Shown here piece after piece: positions 1-8,552 of a stretch of 64,000 bases of DNA. Within the stretch, counting starts at the first letter, position 1, and each line of letters begins with the position of its first letter. A program made the translations under genes and the position numbers. The notes under the pieces are model-generated. The model was given only the letters and a program-made list of their open reading frames with translations, did not search any database and was not told the DNA's origin. Source of the stretch: Paenibacillus glycinis (GTDB taxonomy: Bacteria > Bacillota > Bacilli > Paenibacillales > Paenibacillaceae); the NCBI RefSeq assembly GCF_009909185.1, contig NZ_JAAAMV010000005.1, positions 156,879 through 220,878 on the forward strand. The letters run 5' to 3'.

Positions 1-1047
1 CTTCCGCATGAAGTGCACGATCCGGTTCGTCCGCCGCGCGATGCTGACGATGACGATGGACGGAATGATCACCGCGACGAGAATGCAGATGGAGCTGATC
101 AGGATGATCGCCCGCTGGAGGCCCGCGTACGCCTCGGCCATCGCGCTCTTGGGCGTGATGCCGACGACGAGAAAGCCGGCCTTGTTCTGCGTCAGCGTGG
201 AGATGTACGACGGTTCGTCGAGCAGCTCGGTTTCCCTCAGGGATCCGATCTGCTTCATGTACGGGAAGGTCTGCCCGTAATAACGGTTGGCGGAATCGGA
301 CAGCACCTGCCCGTCCGGCGACAGCACCAGAATCTCGCCCTTGAGCGGAGTCCGCTGCCGGTCGAGCGACCGGTTCACCATGCCGGAGTCGAAGTATACG
401 AGCAGCTGTCCGATGTTCTTGAGCGTATTCTTATCGTTCACCTGCGCGCGCATGGAATACAGCTGCGTGTTCCATTGGCCGATCAGCCCGCGGATCCAGA
501 CGTTCGGCGTCGCCGCCACGGGCCCTTCCGCCGCCATGATGTCGGGAATGTACGAACGGATCGGATTGGTCTTGTACAGCCGGCGCGGGCCGTTCAGATT
601 GAAGGCGTACAGCTGCTGCATGTCCGTGCTGTACAGCAGGATGTTCTGAATGTCGGGATCGGCATCCATCCGGTTCGCGAGATAGCTGAGGATATCGACC
701 GCGCCCTCGTTGCCCCCCGCGTAATTCTGATCGAGCATGTACTGCGCGTAATCGCTGTAGGAATGCCGGAGGAAGTAGGACGCGTTGCTCGCGAGCAGGC
801 TGTTGCGGTAGATGTCCTGCACCGTGTTCTGCACCCAGTCGTACTTCTGCTCCATGTAGCGGTTCACCCGCTCCATCGCCTGCTTCTGGTTGTTCAGTTC
901 GCTGCTCACGATGGAATCGGACATGAGATTGAAGAGCAAGTAAGAGAGCGTGATGATCGTCAAATTCACGATGACTGCGAAGACGAGGATGACTTTGACG
1001 AACAGGTTGTTCTGTATATAGTTGCGGTAGATCTTCCGGAATCTCAA
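1..1047 (-). CDS. YesM-like sensor histidine kinase, N-terminal part (runs off window)
   Basis: Open frame of 349 residues on the minus strand that leaves the window at base 1, so only the sensor part is seen. A basic N-terminus is followed by a membrane segment (about residues 15-38), a roughly 270-residue extracytoplasmic region containing a QKYDWVQNTVQDIYRNS helix and a dCache-like core ending in KAGFLVVGITPKS, and a second membrane segment (about 315-340). This is the layout of YesM/LytS-type kinases that sense carbohydrates or cell-wall stress. Kinase and HAMP domains should lie beyond the left edge. The start chosen is TTG at 1047, with GAGAGAGGG nine bases upstream; no ATG lies in frame nearby. 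The function is inferred from layout only. Confidence 0.72.
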   Translation of the reverse strand, partial: MRFRKIYRNYIQNNLFVKVILVFAVIVNLTIITLSYLLFNLMSDSIVSSELNNQKQAMERVNRYMEQKYDWVQNTVQDIYRNSLLASNASYFLRHSYSDYAQYMLDQNYAGGNEGAVDILSYLANRMDADPDIQNILLYSTDMQQLYAFNLNGPRRLYKTNPIRSYIPDIMAAEGPVAATPNVWIRGLIGQWNTQLYSMRAQVNDKNTLKNIGQLLVYFDSGMVNRSLDRQRTPLKGEILVLSPDGQVLSDSANRYYGQTFPYMKQIGSLRETELLDEPSYISTLTQNKAGFLVVGITPKSAMAEAYAGLQRAIILISSICILVAVIIPSIVIVSIARRTNRIVHFMRK

Positions 1048-1315
1048 GCGCCCGTGCCCTCTCTCGTCGATGGTTAGGATTTGCCGACATTATAACATTA
1101 AGTCTCGGGCCGCGCCTATTCGGCCGCGCCTTCGCGAGATGTCCGTTCGCTGGCGGCCGCGCCCCTTTATTACCCAATAATTACCATGTTAAGATTCCCG
1201 CCGGCTGTCCCTCTTCCATCCGATTGTGGTAGAATATAGATTCCGATTGATAGGCGCTTTTGTCGAAGGAGAAGACATATCCCCGCAAAAGAAGGTAAGA
1301 GGAGAGATTCAGAGC

Positions 1316-1738
1316 ATGGAAACGAACATCCAGACGACGGCACCGCGTTCCGCCGAACGCACGAGTCGCCGGTCCAAGCCGTCCATTCCGGTGTTTCTCG
1401 CGGTATGGGTGCTGCTGATCGGCTCCGGCGTCGCCGGCACGGTATGGTATACCGGCCAGGTGAAAGCCAAGCTGACTCAAGACATCGGCAACCAAACGTC
1501 GAAGCAGATCACGGCGATGCAGCAGAACTACGATGCGCAGCTGAAGCAAATGCAGACCCAATTCTCCGGCGAGCTGAGCAAAGTGCAGGGCAAGGTCGAC
1601 GCCCTGAACGAGCTGCTGGAATTCACGAAGGATAATACGAACACGAAGACCGACAACAGCAACAAGCTGTATACGCAGCTGAGCGAGGTCGAGAAGAAGC
1701 TGGCCGAGCTGCAGAAAAGCCTGGACGTGCTGAAATGA
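1316..1738 (+). CDS. Small single-pass membrane protein with coiled coil
   Basis: 140 residues. A basic Ser/Arg-rich cytoplasmic tail (1-22) leads into one membrane helix (about 23-44, VFLAVWVLLIGSG). The rest is a heptad-like, Gln/Lys/Glu-rich extracytoplasmic segment that should form a coiled coil (LSEVEKKLAELQKSLDVLK at the end). AGGAGAG at 1300-1306 supports ATG 1316; an upstream in-frame ATG at 1226 has no ribosome binding site. The stop overlaps the start of the next gene (ATGA), so the two are translationally coupled and probably act together at the cell surface. No family is recognised. Confidence 0.8.
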   Translation: METNIQTTAPRSAERTSRRSKPSIPVFLAVWVLLIGSGVAGTVWYTGQVKAKLTQDIGNQTSKQITAMQQNYDAQLKQMQTQFSGELSKVQGKVDALNELLEFTKDNTNTKTDNSNKLYTQLSEVEKKLAELQKSLDVLK

Positions 1739-2808
1739 CGCTGACCGTCAAGCAAATCAACCGCTTCTGCCTCCTGGCCTGCGCGCCGTTCATCGGACTC
1801 GCCATCTGGCTGATGGCCGCGAATCTGTCGATCACGCTGCCGGAGAGCGCCTTTCCGCAGCTGGCCTTGACGCAGGCGAACGTGCCGGCGGACGCCGCCA
1901 AGCTGACCGCCGGCCTCGACCGAGCGAAGCAGACGGCGACCGTGACCGCCAAGTCGCTCAAGAAATCGATCGCGCTCTACACGGCCACGAACAAAAGCAT
2001 GCGCGCCATCGCCACGATCGCCGCCGCGCAGTCGGACCGGCCCTATCTAATCTACGACCGCCGCATCACGCGGAAGATCGGCGCGCCGGCGAAGCAGATC
2101 AATTCCGACAAGGTGCGCGCGCAGCTGTTCGCGATCCATGCGCAGCACTTCAACGGCTATGCGCTGAAGGTCAAGCTGAAGTCGGAGGGCGCGATGAAAA
2201 TGGTGCTCGGACAGGACAAATACGGCGGCGCGGAGACGACGCTGGCAGCCGCCCAGCGCTACCATGCGATCGCCGGGGTGAACGCCGGCGGCTTCGCGGA
2301 CGACGGCGGCAAGCGCTACCCGCTCAGCACCACGATGATGAACGGCAGCTACTTGAACGGCTTCGACCCGTCCTTCAAGGATCTGTTCTTCGTCGGGCTT
2401 AGCGACGACATGAAGCTGATCGGCGGCAAATACGCGAGCAAGGCGCAGCTGGACAGCGAGCAGCCGCGCTTCGGCGCGTCGTTCGTGCCGGTGCTGCTGC
2501 AGAACGGCAATCCGCAGCCGATTCCCGCGAAATGGCAGACGAGTCCCCTGCGCGCGCCGCGAACGGTCATCGCCAATTACAAGGACGACCAGCTGCTCTT
2601 CCTCGTCATCGACGGGCGCAACGAGAACGGCAGCTCGGGCGCGACGCTCGCCGAGGTCCAGCTCCTGCTGGAGCGGTACGGCGCGATCGACGGCTACAAT
2701 CTCGACGGCGGCGGCTCGTCGTCGCTCGTCTTCGACGGGCGCGTCGTGAACCATCCCTCGGACGGACGGCTTCGTCCGGTGCCGACCCATTTTCTCTTTT
2801 TCAAATAG
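1735..2808 (+). CDS. Phosphodiester glycosidase (NAGPA-domain) exopolysaccharide protein
   Basis: 357 residues with a membrane anchor or uncleaved signal near residues 8-30. The C-terminal two thirds match the phosphodiester glycosidase domain (NAGPA, PF09992), shown by GVNAGGF, LVIDGRNENGSSGATLAE, the hallmark GYNLDGGGSSSLVFDG, and the closing RPVPTHFLFF. Family members cleave N-acetylglucosamine phosphodiesters or act in exopolysaccharide and cell-wall glycan processing. The start overlaps the stop of the preceding coiled-coil membrane gene by four bases, giving a two-gene operon. The substrate cannot be read from sequence. Confidence 0.88.
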   Translation: MTLTVKQINRFCLLACAPFIGLAIWLMAANLSITLPESAFPQLALTQANVPADAAKLTAGLDRAKQTATVTAKSLKKSIALYTATNKSMRAIATIAAAQSDRPYLIYDRRITRKIGAPAKQINSDKVRAQLFAIHAQHFNGYALKVKLKSEGAMKMVLGQDKYGGAETTLAAAQRYHAIAGVNAGGFADDGGKRYPLSTTMMNGSYLNGFDPSFKDLFFVGLSDDMKLIGGKYASKAQLDSEQPRFGASFVPVLLQNGNPQPIPAKWQTSPLRAPRTVIANYKDDQLLFLVIDGRNENGSSGATLAEVQLLLERYGAIDGYNLDGGGSSSLVFDGRVVNHPSDGRLRPVPTHFLFFK

Positions 2809-2929
2809 CTGCCGGTCGGCAGTCGACGGCTTCGATTCGGCGGCCGATCCATGGCAGCGCGGCGAAGGCCAGGCCTCATTTGCTTTTATTTGCATCCTAT
2901 ATGGTTCGCATCGTTAAACGATCGATCGC

Positions 2930-2972
2930 AGAGCAAGGACCCGGAGCTTGATATCCAAGCCCGGGTCCTCGC
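2930..2972. terminator. Hairpin between convergent genes
   Basis: AGGACCCGG pairs with CCGGGTCCT around an inner CTTGATATCCAAG stem. It lies between the convergent glycosidase and hflX genes. The T-run is poor on both sides, so termination is likely but not certain. Confidence 0.5.
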
Positions 2973-3030
2973 TATTTGCATGCAGGAGACGCAGGCGCGC
3001 CGCCGCGCGAAGCGCTAGGCGCGTGCGCGC

Positions 3031-4308
3031 TTATTCCGCCGCCTGCTCCGCGAACAGATGCCGATACTTCTCGTAATCCGCCCGCTTGCATTCCATCGTC
3101 AGACGCGTGCCGTTCGCCTCGTAGCTCGTGGCCTGCACATGGCCGTTGACGTTGAAATACGACACCAGGCGGCCTTCGGTGAACGGGATGACCACCTCGC
3201 ACTGCACGTAATCCTGGAAGATCCGGTCTTTCACGAGCGCGGTCAGCTCTTCGATGCCCGCTTCTTCCTTGACCGAGAGGTACACGCTGTCCCCCTCCAC
3301 CCGCGGGTACTTCTCGCCGGTCAGGTCGGTCTTGTTGTACGCGTACAACATCGGAATATGGTCCGCGCCGAGCGCCTTCAGCGTCTCGTTGGTCACGTCG
3401 ATCAGCCGCTCGTACTCGAGGTTGGCGTAGTCCACGACCTGGATCAGCAGGTCCGCCTCCGCGACCTCCTCCAGCGTGGAGCGGAACGCCTTGACCAGAT
3501 GATGCGGCAGCTGGCTGACGAAGCCGACGGTATCCGTCAGCAGGAACGATTTATGGTCCGGCAGGTCGATGCTGCGGACCGACGTCTCCAGCGTGGCGAA
3601 CAGCATGTCTTTGGCCAGCACCTGTTTGTTCGAATCCGGCATGTACTGGTCCAGGATCGCGTTCATGAGGCTGGACTTGCCCGCATTGGTATAGCCGACG
3701 AGACAGACGACGGGCACGCCGGTTTTCTGGCGCTGCTTGCGCTGCACCTGGCGCCGCGCGACGAGCTTCTCCAGCTCGGCCTGCAGGCCGGCGATGCGAT
3801 CCTCGATGCGCCGGCGGTCGAGCTCCAGCTTCGTCTCCCCTGTCCCCTTGTTCTTCATGCCCGAGCCGCCGCCTTGGCGGCCGAGCGATTCGCGCAGGCC
3901 CGCGAGCCGCGGGAGCATGTATTGCAGCTGCGCGACTTCCACCTGCAGCTGGGCTTCGTGCGTCTGGGCGCGTTCGGCGAAGATGTCCAGGATGAGCAGC
4001 GTCCGGTCCATGACCTTCTTCTGCAGCTCGCTCTCCAGGTTGCGGATCTGCGAGGGCGAGAGCTCGTCGTTGAAGATGACGGTCGACGCGTCCAATCCCT
4101 CCGCCAGCGCGGACAGCTCGCCGACCTTGCCGGTGCCGAGGTAATGCGCGCTGTTGATCTTGGCGACGTTTTGCGTCAGCTCGCCGACGACCTCGATGTT
4201 GCAGGCCTCCGCGAGATTGCGCAGCTCCTCCATCGAATAGACGAAGTCGGGCCGGTCGTTCAAGTTCACGCCGACGATAACGGCTTTATTGTTCACTGGT
4301 TGTTCCAT
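3031..4308 (-). CDS. hflX: Ribosome-associated GTPase HflX
   Basis: 425 residues. An N-terminal HflX domain (MEQPVNNKAVIVGVNLN, GTGKVGELSAL, FNDELSPSQIRNLE) is followed by the Arg/Lys-rich linker with the conserved LGRQGGGSGMKNKGTGE stretch. The G domain then shows GYTNAGKSSL (G1), DTVGFVSQLPHHLV (G3) and NKTD (G4). HflX splits stalled or vacant 70S ribosomes; homologues give macrolide/lincosamide protection in Listeria. The start is fixed by AGGAGG nine bases before ATG 4308; a longer in-frame GTG start inside the terminator hairpin is unlikely. The gene lies behind a leader of about 420 nt with its own promoter and an intrinsic terminator just upstream, so expression is probably controlled by attenuation. 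Confidence 0.95.
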   Translation of the reverse strand: MEQPVNNKAVIVGVNLNDRPDFVYSMEELRNLAEACNIEVVGELTQNVAKINSAHYLGTGKVGELSALAEGLDASTVIFNDELSPSQIRNLESELQKKVMDRTLLILDIFAERAQTHEAQLQVEVAQLQYMLPRLAGLRESLGRQGGGSGMKNKGTGETKLELDRRRIEDRIAGLQAELEKLVARRQVQRKQRQKTGVPVVCLVGYTNAGKSSLMNAILDQYMPDSNKQVLAKDMLFATLETSVRSIDLPDHKSFLLTDTVGFVSQLPHHLVKAFRSTLEEVAEADLLIQVVDYANLEYERLIDVTNETLKALGADHIPMLYAYNKTDLTGEKYPRVEGDSVYLSVKEEAGIEELTALVKDRIFQDYVQCEVVIPFTEGRLVSYFNVNGHVQATSYEANGTRLTMECKRADYEKYRHLFAEQAAE

Positions 4309-4327
4309 ATGGGAATTCCTCCTTAGA

Positions 4328-4384
4328 TTAGGGCCGGGTAAGCCAAAAAAACGCACGGGCGCGCTGGCCTGTGCGTTTTCGCAT
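4328..4384 (-). CDS. Possible 18-codon leader peptide across the hflX terminator
   Basis: The frame ATG 4384 to TAA 4330-4328 encodes MRKRTGQRARAFFWLTRP and runs straight through both arms of the leader terminator, stopping just before the hflX ribosome binding site. It contains R-K-R and R-A-R, which resemble the +X+ motif that causes macrolide-dependent stalling in erm leader peptides. No Shine-Dalgarno sequence precedes it, which is the main argument against translation. Confidence 0.25.
   Translation of the reverse strand: MRKRTGQRARAFFWLTRP
4345..4378 (-). terminator. Intrinsic terminator inside the hflX leader
   Basis: On the minus strand ACGCAC...GTGCGT form a GC-rich stem followed by seven T, ending 37 bases before the hflX start codon. 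No gene ends just upstream, and a good promoter lies about 380 bases upstream, so this is a premature terminator within the hflX transcript. Confidence 0.8.
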
Positions 4385-4731
4385 CACGAAAGAGGAAACC
4401 GGATCGCTGCCCGTTCTCGCGCCCGGAAGCGCATTGTGCTTCCGGCGCGGGCAGATGGTCGTCTCGGGCTGCGGCTGCGTCAAGAGACCCGCCGTAAGCG
4501 GCGGGAGTCGACGATGCGCGTTCCGACTATGATTAAAGGTAACGCGAGTTTCCGGAACGCTTCCGGTTCCGGTTGGTCTCGCGTCTTGGTCAAGCTTCGG
4601 GTCACCTTTAATGGGACAGACCTATCCTGAGTCCTCTGCACAGGGGCAGAGCCTTGGCGCTATTCAATTAGCCGCGCAAAGTTCTCAATCGGATAAAGTC
4701 TATCACACGTAACCCTCCGTTTCGGTTCAAG
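4379..4731 (-). ncRNA. Long structured 5' leader of hflX
   Basis: About 350 nt between a promoter and the premature terminator with no supported gene. The RNA can form an outer ATTAAAGGT/ACCTTTAAT stem enclosing GACGCGAG/CTCGCGTT and a CCGGAA/TTCCGG hairpin, then CCCGCCG/CGGCGGG and GCGCCGGAAGC/GCTTCCGGGCGC hairpins. It carries no T-box GGTGG element and matches no riboswitch I can name. Confidence 0.5.
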
Positions 4732-4738
4732 TACCGTC

Positions 4739-4768
4739 ATTCTAACATAGGACATTGAAGGATTGCAA
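4739..4768 (-). promoter_or_regulatory. Sigma-A-type promoter for hflX leader
   Basis: On the minus strand TTGCAA (4768-4763), an 18-bp spacer and TAGAAT (4744-4739) give a good vegetative promoter just after the dehydrogenase stop codon. Transcription would start near 4731. Confidence 0.65.
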
Positions 4769-4789
4769 ATGATTGGCAATCGCTTCGGG

Positions 4790-5812
4790 TTACTCGTTCA
4801 CCATGACCATCTTGATCGCGGAGCCGCGGTCGTCGCGCAGTTCCTTCATCGCGTCCGCGAACCCTTCGAGGCCGAACGTATGCGTGACCAGCGCGTCGCC
4901 GTCGACCGCGCCCGAGCGAAGCAGCTCGATGCATTTGGGGAAGAACAGCGCCGGCGTGGCGTGCGAAGCGCGGAGCTGCAGCTTCTTGAAATGAAACTCG
5001 TTCGCGTCGAACGCGATCGTCGCGCCCGGCCCGAATTCGATGCCGATATAGCCGATGACGCCGCCGGTCCGCGCCGCCTTGAACGTGGACGGAATCGTCG
5101 CGGGCGGCGCCGTGACGAGCACGCGGTCTACGCCGCCGCGCTCGAATTCATAGGTGTCGAGCGGGGTCTTGTCCGTGTAGATGATCTCGTCCGCGCCGAA
5201 CGCGAGCGCCGTCTCGATCCGCTTGACGGAATGCGAGCGGGCCGCCGCGTAGATCTTGCGCGCGCCGCGCAGCTTCGCGAGCCGAAGCGCCATGAGGCCG
5301 ATCGGGCCGAGGCCCACCACCAGCACGTCGTCTCCCATCCGGATATCGACGACCTCGGTCAGGTCGACCGCGACGCCGAGCGGCTCCACGAGCGAGGCGA
5401 CCGCGAAGGACAGGCCTTCGAACGGCACGACGACTTCCATCGGCGCGACGATGTATTCCGCGAAGCCCATGGAGAAATCGCGTCCCCAGAAGCTCGGCCC
5501 TTTATTGCACAGATCGTAGCGCCCGTCCCGGCACAGCTCGCAGGTCCGGCAATACGTGCTCGTCTCCAGCGTAACCGAGCTGCCTTCCTCGACATGCGAG
5601 ACGCGCGCGCCCTTGCGCACCACGACGCCGGAAATCTCGTGCCCGATCGCTTCCCATTCCTTCGCGGTCATCTTCGCGCTCGTCATGTCCGTCCCGCAGA
5701 TCCCGCATGCCTTCACGCGGATCAATACCTCGTCGTCGCGGATCTCCCCCAGCTCGCCTTCGCGCAGCTCGAATTCGAACGGCGCTTTGACGTACCACGC
5801 TTTCGTCTTCAT
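4790..5812 (-). CDS. Zinc-dependent alcohol (polyol/sugar) dehydrogenase, MDR family
   Basis: 340 residues, the usual length for medium-chain dehydrogenases. It has the catalytic zinc motif (ACGICGTD, then GHEISGVV), the structural zinc cysteines (CRTCELCRDGRYDLC) and a Rossmann core (VVGLGPIGLMALRLAK). Such enzymes oxidise secondary alcohols or polyols with NAD(P); the substrate is not predictable, but sorbitol/threonine-type dehydrogenases are closest in layout. It is divergent from the NagB-like/MlrC operon, with a 229-bp shared promoter region, which hints at a common catabolic role. Confidence 0.92.
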   Translation of the reverse strand: MKTKAWYVKAPFEFELREGELGEIRDDEVLIRVKACGICGTDMTSAKMTAKEWEAIGHEISGVVVRKGARVSHVEEGSSVTLETSTYCRTCELCRDGRYDLCNKGPSFWGRDFSMGFAEYIVAPMEVVVPFEGLSFAVASLVEPLGVAVDLTEVVDIRMGDDVLVVGLGPIGLMALRLAKLRGARKIYAAARSHSVKRIETALAFGADEIIYTDKTPLDTYEFERGGVDRVLVTAPPATIPSTFKAARTGGVIGYIGIEFGPGATIAFDANEFHFKKLQLRASHATPALFFPKCIELLRSGAVDGDALVTHTFGLEGFADAMKELRDDRGSAIKMVMVNE

Positions 5813-6041
5813 GCTCCTTGCCTCCCCCGAAAATCTTCCGTAATCGCCTTAACGACTCTATTATACGCCGCAACGGACGCCGGCGAACAGCGCAAACGGA
5901 CAATGCGCATCAAACGAGTGCACCAAATGTTCGCTTCGCGGTATCGACAATTCCTTCGCGATTTGCCATGCTTAATGGGCGGCGGCGTCGAACGCTGGGC
6001 TGCCGGCGCGATTATCGGAATACCAAGGAGGCAGCAGCACA

Positions 6042-6818
6042 TTGAAGGTACATATCCTACCGCTTGAACACATCGGCCCCTACATTGCCGATCAAGTCAC
6101 GCACACCGCATCCGCGAAGCCGGAGGCCCTGATCGCCTGGACGACCGGCAACACGCCGCTTCGGACCGGCATTTACCGGGAGCTGATCGCCAGGGAGCAG
6201 GCGAACGGGCTCGACCTCTCGTCCTGCTGGTTCGTGAACCCCGACGAGCAGATCGGCATTCCCCGCGCGCATGAGGAAAGCTATTATACGTACATGAAAC
6301 GCCACTTCTTCGACCATATCCGCCATTCCGAGGACAGGCGCTTCATTCCGGACGGCGCCGCCGCAGACGCCGCTGCCGAATGCGAGCGCATGGAGCAGTT
6401 CATCGAGGATCATGGCGGCATCGATTACCAGCTGGTCGGCATCGGCATCAACGGCCATATCTGCTTCATCGAGCCCGCCGCCTCCCTGCCCGCGCGCTGC
6501 TTCGTGACGGACATCGCGGACGTCAACCGCCGGCTCTATGCGCCGCTGTTCGGCGGCAAGCTCGAGGACGTGCCGGAGACGGCCATCACGTTCGGCTGGG
6601 GCACGGTCATGAAATCCCGCCGGATCAGCCTCGTCGCCGTCGGCAAGGACAAAGCGGAGATCGTGGCGCGCGCGCTGCTCGGCCCGATCACGACCGAGTT
6701 GCCGGCAACGCTGCTTCAGCTTCATCCGAACGCCGAGATCGTGCTGGACGAAGCCGCCGCGGCGCTCTATCTGCAGGCGCAAGCCGAAGCGGCCGAACGG
6801 CGCGGAGCGCGGGCATGA
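6042..6818 (+). CDS. Glucosamine-6-phosphate deaminase-like (NagB family) isomerase
   Basis: 258 residues. NagB-type motifs are TTGNTP (phosphate loop), FVNPDEQIG at the general-base position, GIGINGHICFIEP (usual GIGxNGHIxFNEP), TFGWGTVMKSRRISLVAVGKDKA and a final ELPATLLQLHPNAEIVLDEAAA. Family members convert aminosugar phosphates to ketose phosphates plus ammonia. FIEP replaces FNEP, and the order with an MlrC-type gene is unusual, so the substrate may differ from glucosamine-6-phosphate. TTG at 6042 is supported by AAGGAGG ten bases upstream. Its stop overlaps the next start (ATGA). Confidence 0.82.
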   Translation: MKVHILPLEHIGPYIADQVTHTASAKPEALIAWTTGNTPLRTGIYRELIAREQANGLDLSSCWFVNPDEQIGIPRAHEESYYTYMKRHFFDHIRHSEDRRFIPDGAAADAAAECERMEQFIEDHGGIDYQLVGIGINGHICFIEPAASLPARCFVTDIADVNRRLYAPLFGGKLEDVPETAITFGWGTVMKSRRISLVAVGKDKAEIVARALLGPITTELPATLLQLHPNAEIVLDEAAAALYLQAQAEAAERRGARA

Positions 6819-8278
6819 CCAAGGACGAAGCGCATCCGGGGAAGAAAGCGAGAATCGCCGTCGCCGGCATAATGCACGAGACCAACACCTTTACCGCGCT
6901 GCGCACGGGCCTGGCGGACTTTACCGTCGCGGCCGGCCAAGAGGTGCATGCGGTTGCCCGCTGGAAGGGCAATGTGTTCGACGGCATCCTCGGCACGCTG
7001 GACGACCTGGGCGCAGAGGCCGTGCCGGTCTACTTCGCCCGCGCGCTGCCCTCCGGCTTGATCGAGGCGGCGGCGTTCGAAGCGATCTGCGACCGCATCG
7101 CGGACGGCATCGCCGGCTGCGGTCCGATCGACGGCATCTGCCTCGCGCTGCACGGCTCGATGTGCGCGGAGGGCTGCGACGATTCGGAGGGCGAGCTGCT
7201 GGCGAGGCTGCGGGCCGCGGTCGGCAGGGAGCTGCCGATCGTCTGCGCGCTCGACATGCACGCGACGGTGACGGCGGCCATGATCGCGCACGCCGATGCC
7301 TTTGCCGCTTATCGCACGGCGCCGCACATCGATGAATACGATACCGGAGCCCGGGCGGCCAAGCTGCTCCATGAAGCCTTGGCCACGGGGCGCAAGCTCG
7401 TGAACGAGTGGTCCGAGATCCCCGTCCTGATCGCGGGCGAACAATCGGAGACCGGCGTTCAGCCCATGCGCGACCTGATGGAGGCTTTGCGCCTGGAAGA
7501 GCGCGCCCCGGATGCCGGCCCGCGCAGCGCGTCCTACCTGCTCGGCTTTCCTTGGGCCGACTCGCCGTTCGGCGGCTGCGCGGCTATCGTCAGCGGGTTC
7601 GAGGAGGAGCGCGCGGAGCTCCGCCAAGCCGCCGGCCGTCTCGCCGAGCTGTTCTGGGCGAAACGGCAGGCATTCGCCTTCTCCACCGAAGCGGCCTTGC
7701 TGGAGGAAGCGCTCGACCTTGCCGCGGGCGAACCGCGCAAGCCCGTGATTCTCTCCGATTCCGGCGACAATCCGACGGCCGGCGCCTCGCAGGACGTGAC
7801 CCTCGTCGTCCAAGCGCTTATCGCCCGGCGCGCCGAGCGCGCGCTGGTTGCGACCATTTTCGATCCGGCCGCCGTGCTTGCCTGCGAGACGGCCGGCGCC
7901 GGCGGAAACGCCGAACTGCGGCTTGGCCGGTTGAATCCTTATGAAACCGCGCCGTCGCCGCTGCCGCTGCATGCCGCCGTCGTGCGCACCGGTACCGTGC
8001 TGGACGTGAATTACGCGGTCGCGGCGGTCGGCGGCATCACGATCGTCATCTCCGATCGACGGACCGCCGTCTACGACCCCGCCATCCTGGAGGCGCTCGG
8101 TCTCCGGCCCGGCGCCTTCGACCTGCTGGTCGTCAAGAGCGGCTACTTAAGCCCCGCCTACAAAGCGCTGGCCGAACGAACGATCCTGGCGCTGACGCCG
8201 GGCGATACCGACGAACGGTTGTCGGAGCTGCCCTACCGGCGGCTGAGACGCCCGATCTATCCGCTCGACGAGATGTGA
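6815..8278 (+). CDS. MlrC-family (M81) metallohydrolase
   Basis: 487 residues. The N-terminal DUF1485 domain begins RIAVAGIMHETNTF and contains LALHGSMCAEG, CALDMHATVTAAMIAHADAFAAYRTAPHIDEYDTG with the expected metal-binding Asp/His/Glu residues, and FPWADSPFGGCA. The C-terminal domain has SDSGDNPTAGASQDVTLVVQAL. The namesake, microcystinase C, opens peptides, but most family members sit in uncharacterised catabolic operons. ATG 6815 overlaps the NagB-like stop, so the two genes are translationally coupled. Confidence 0.9.
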   Translation: MTKDEAHPGKKARIAVAGIMHETNTFTALRTGLADFTVAAGQEVHAVARWKGNVFDGILGTLDDLGAEAVPVYFARALPSGLIEAAAFEAICDRIADGIAGCGPIDGICLALHGSMCAEGCDDSEGELLARLRAAVGRELPIVCALDMHATVTAAMIAHADAFAAYRTAPHIDEYDTGARAAKLLHEALATGRKLVNEWSEIPVLIAGEQSETGVQPMRDLMEALRLEERAPDAGPRSASYLLGFPWADSPFGGCAAIVSGFEEERAELRQAAGRLAELFWAKRQAFAFSTEAALLEEALDLAAGEPRKPVILSDSGDNPTAGASQDVTLVVQALIARRAERALVATIFDPAAVLACETAGAGGNAELRLGRLNPYETAPSPLPLHAAVVRTGTVLDVNYAVAAVGGITIVISDRRTAVYDPAILEALGLRPGAFDLLVVKSGYLSPAYKALAERTILALTPGDTDERLSELPYRRLRRPIYPLDEM

Positions 8279-8427
8279 ACGACGGAAGCGGCACTTTGCG
8301 GACAACGAATGCGTACGCGGTTGCGCCCGTCGGCGGCCGGCTCGATCGATGCAGCCGATTGATGCTGGACAAAAGGCATTATTGGGTCATGCTCGGTACC
8401 ACCGACAGCGCGAACGAGCTGAGCGCA

Positions 8428-8460
8428 CGAAAGCCCGACCGCGAACGGTCGGGCTTCTTT
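8428..8460 (+). terminator. Terminator of the NagB-like/MlrC operon
   Basis: AAGCCCGACCG, a CGAA loop and CGGTCGGGCTT followed by CTTT. The remainder of 8279-8552 shows no gene. Confidence 0.8.
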
Positions 8461-8552
8461 GCATGCGATGCGGATATTCCCGCGGCCCCGCTCCTCCGGT
8501 AAGCGGCGGCGGCACTCTGCGAACTGCCGGGCATGCGCCACTCGGCCGGCCG

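Noticed and set aside
13..1077. Long plus-strand open frame opposite the partial kinase
   Set aside because: His/Arg/Val-rich antisense frame; the opposite strand encodes a coherent YesM-type sensor with two membrane helices.
3058..4326. 422-codon plus-strand frame opposite hflX
   Set aside because: It mirrors the HflX codons and has no domain; HflX motifs on the minus strand are complete.
4379..4731. T-box, RNase P RNA, 6S RNA or tmRNA in the hflX leader
   Set aside because: No T-box GGTGG element, no RNase P AGAGGAAAGTCC core and no tRNA-like ends; left as an unknown leader.
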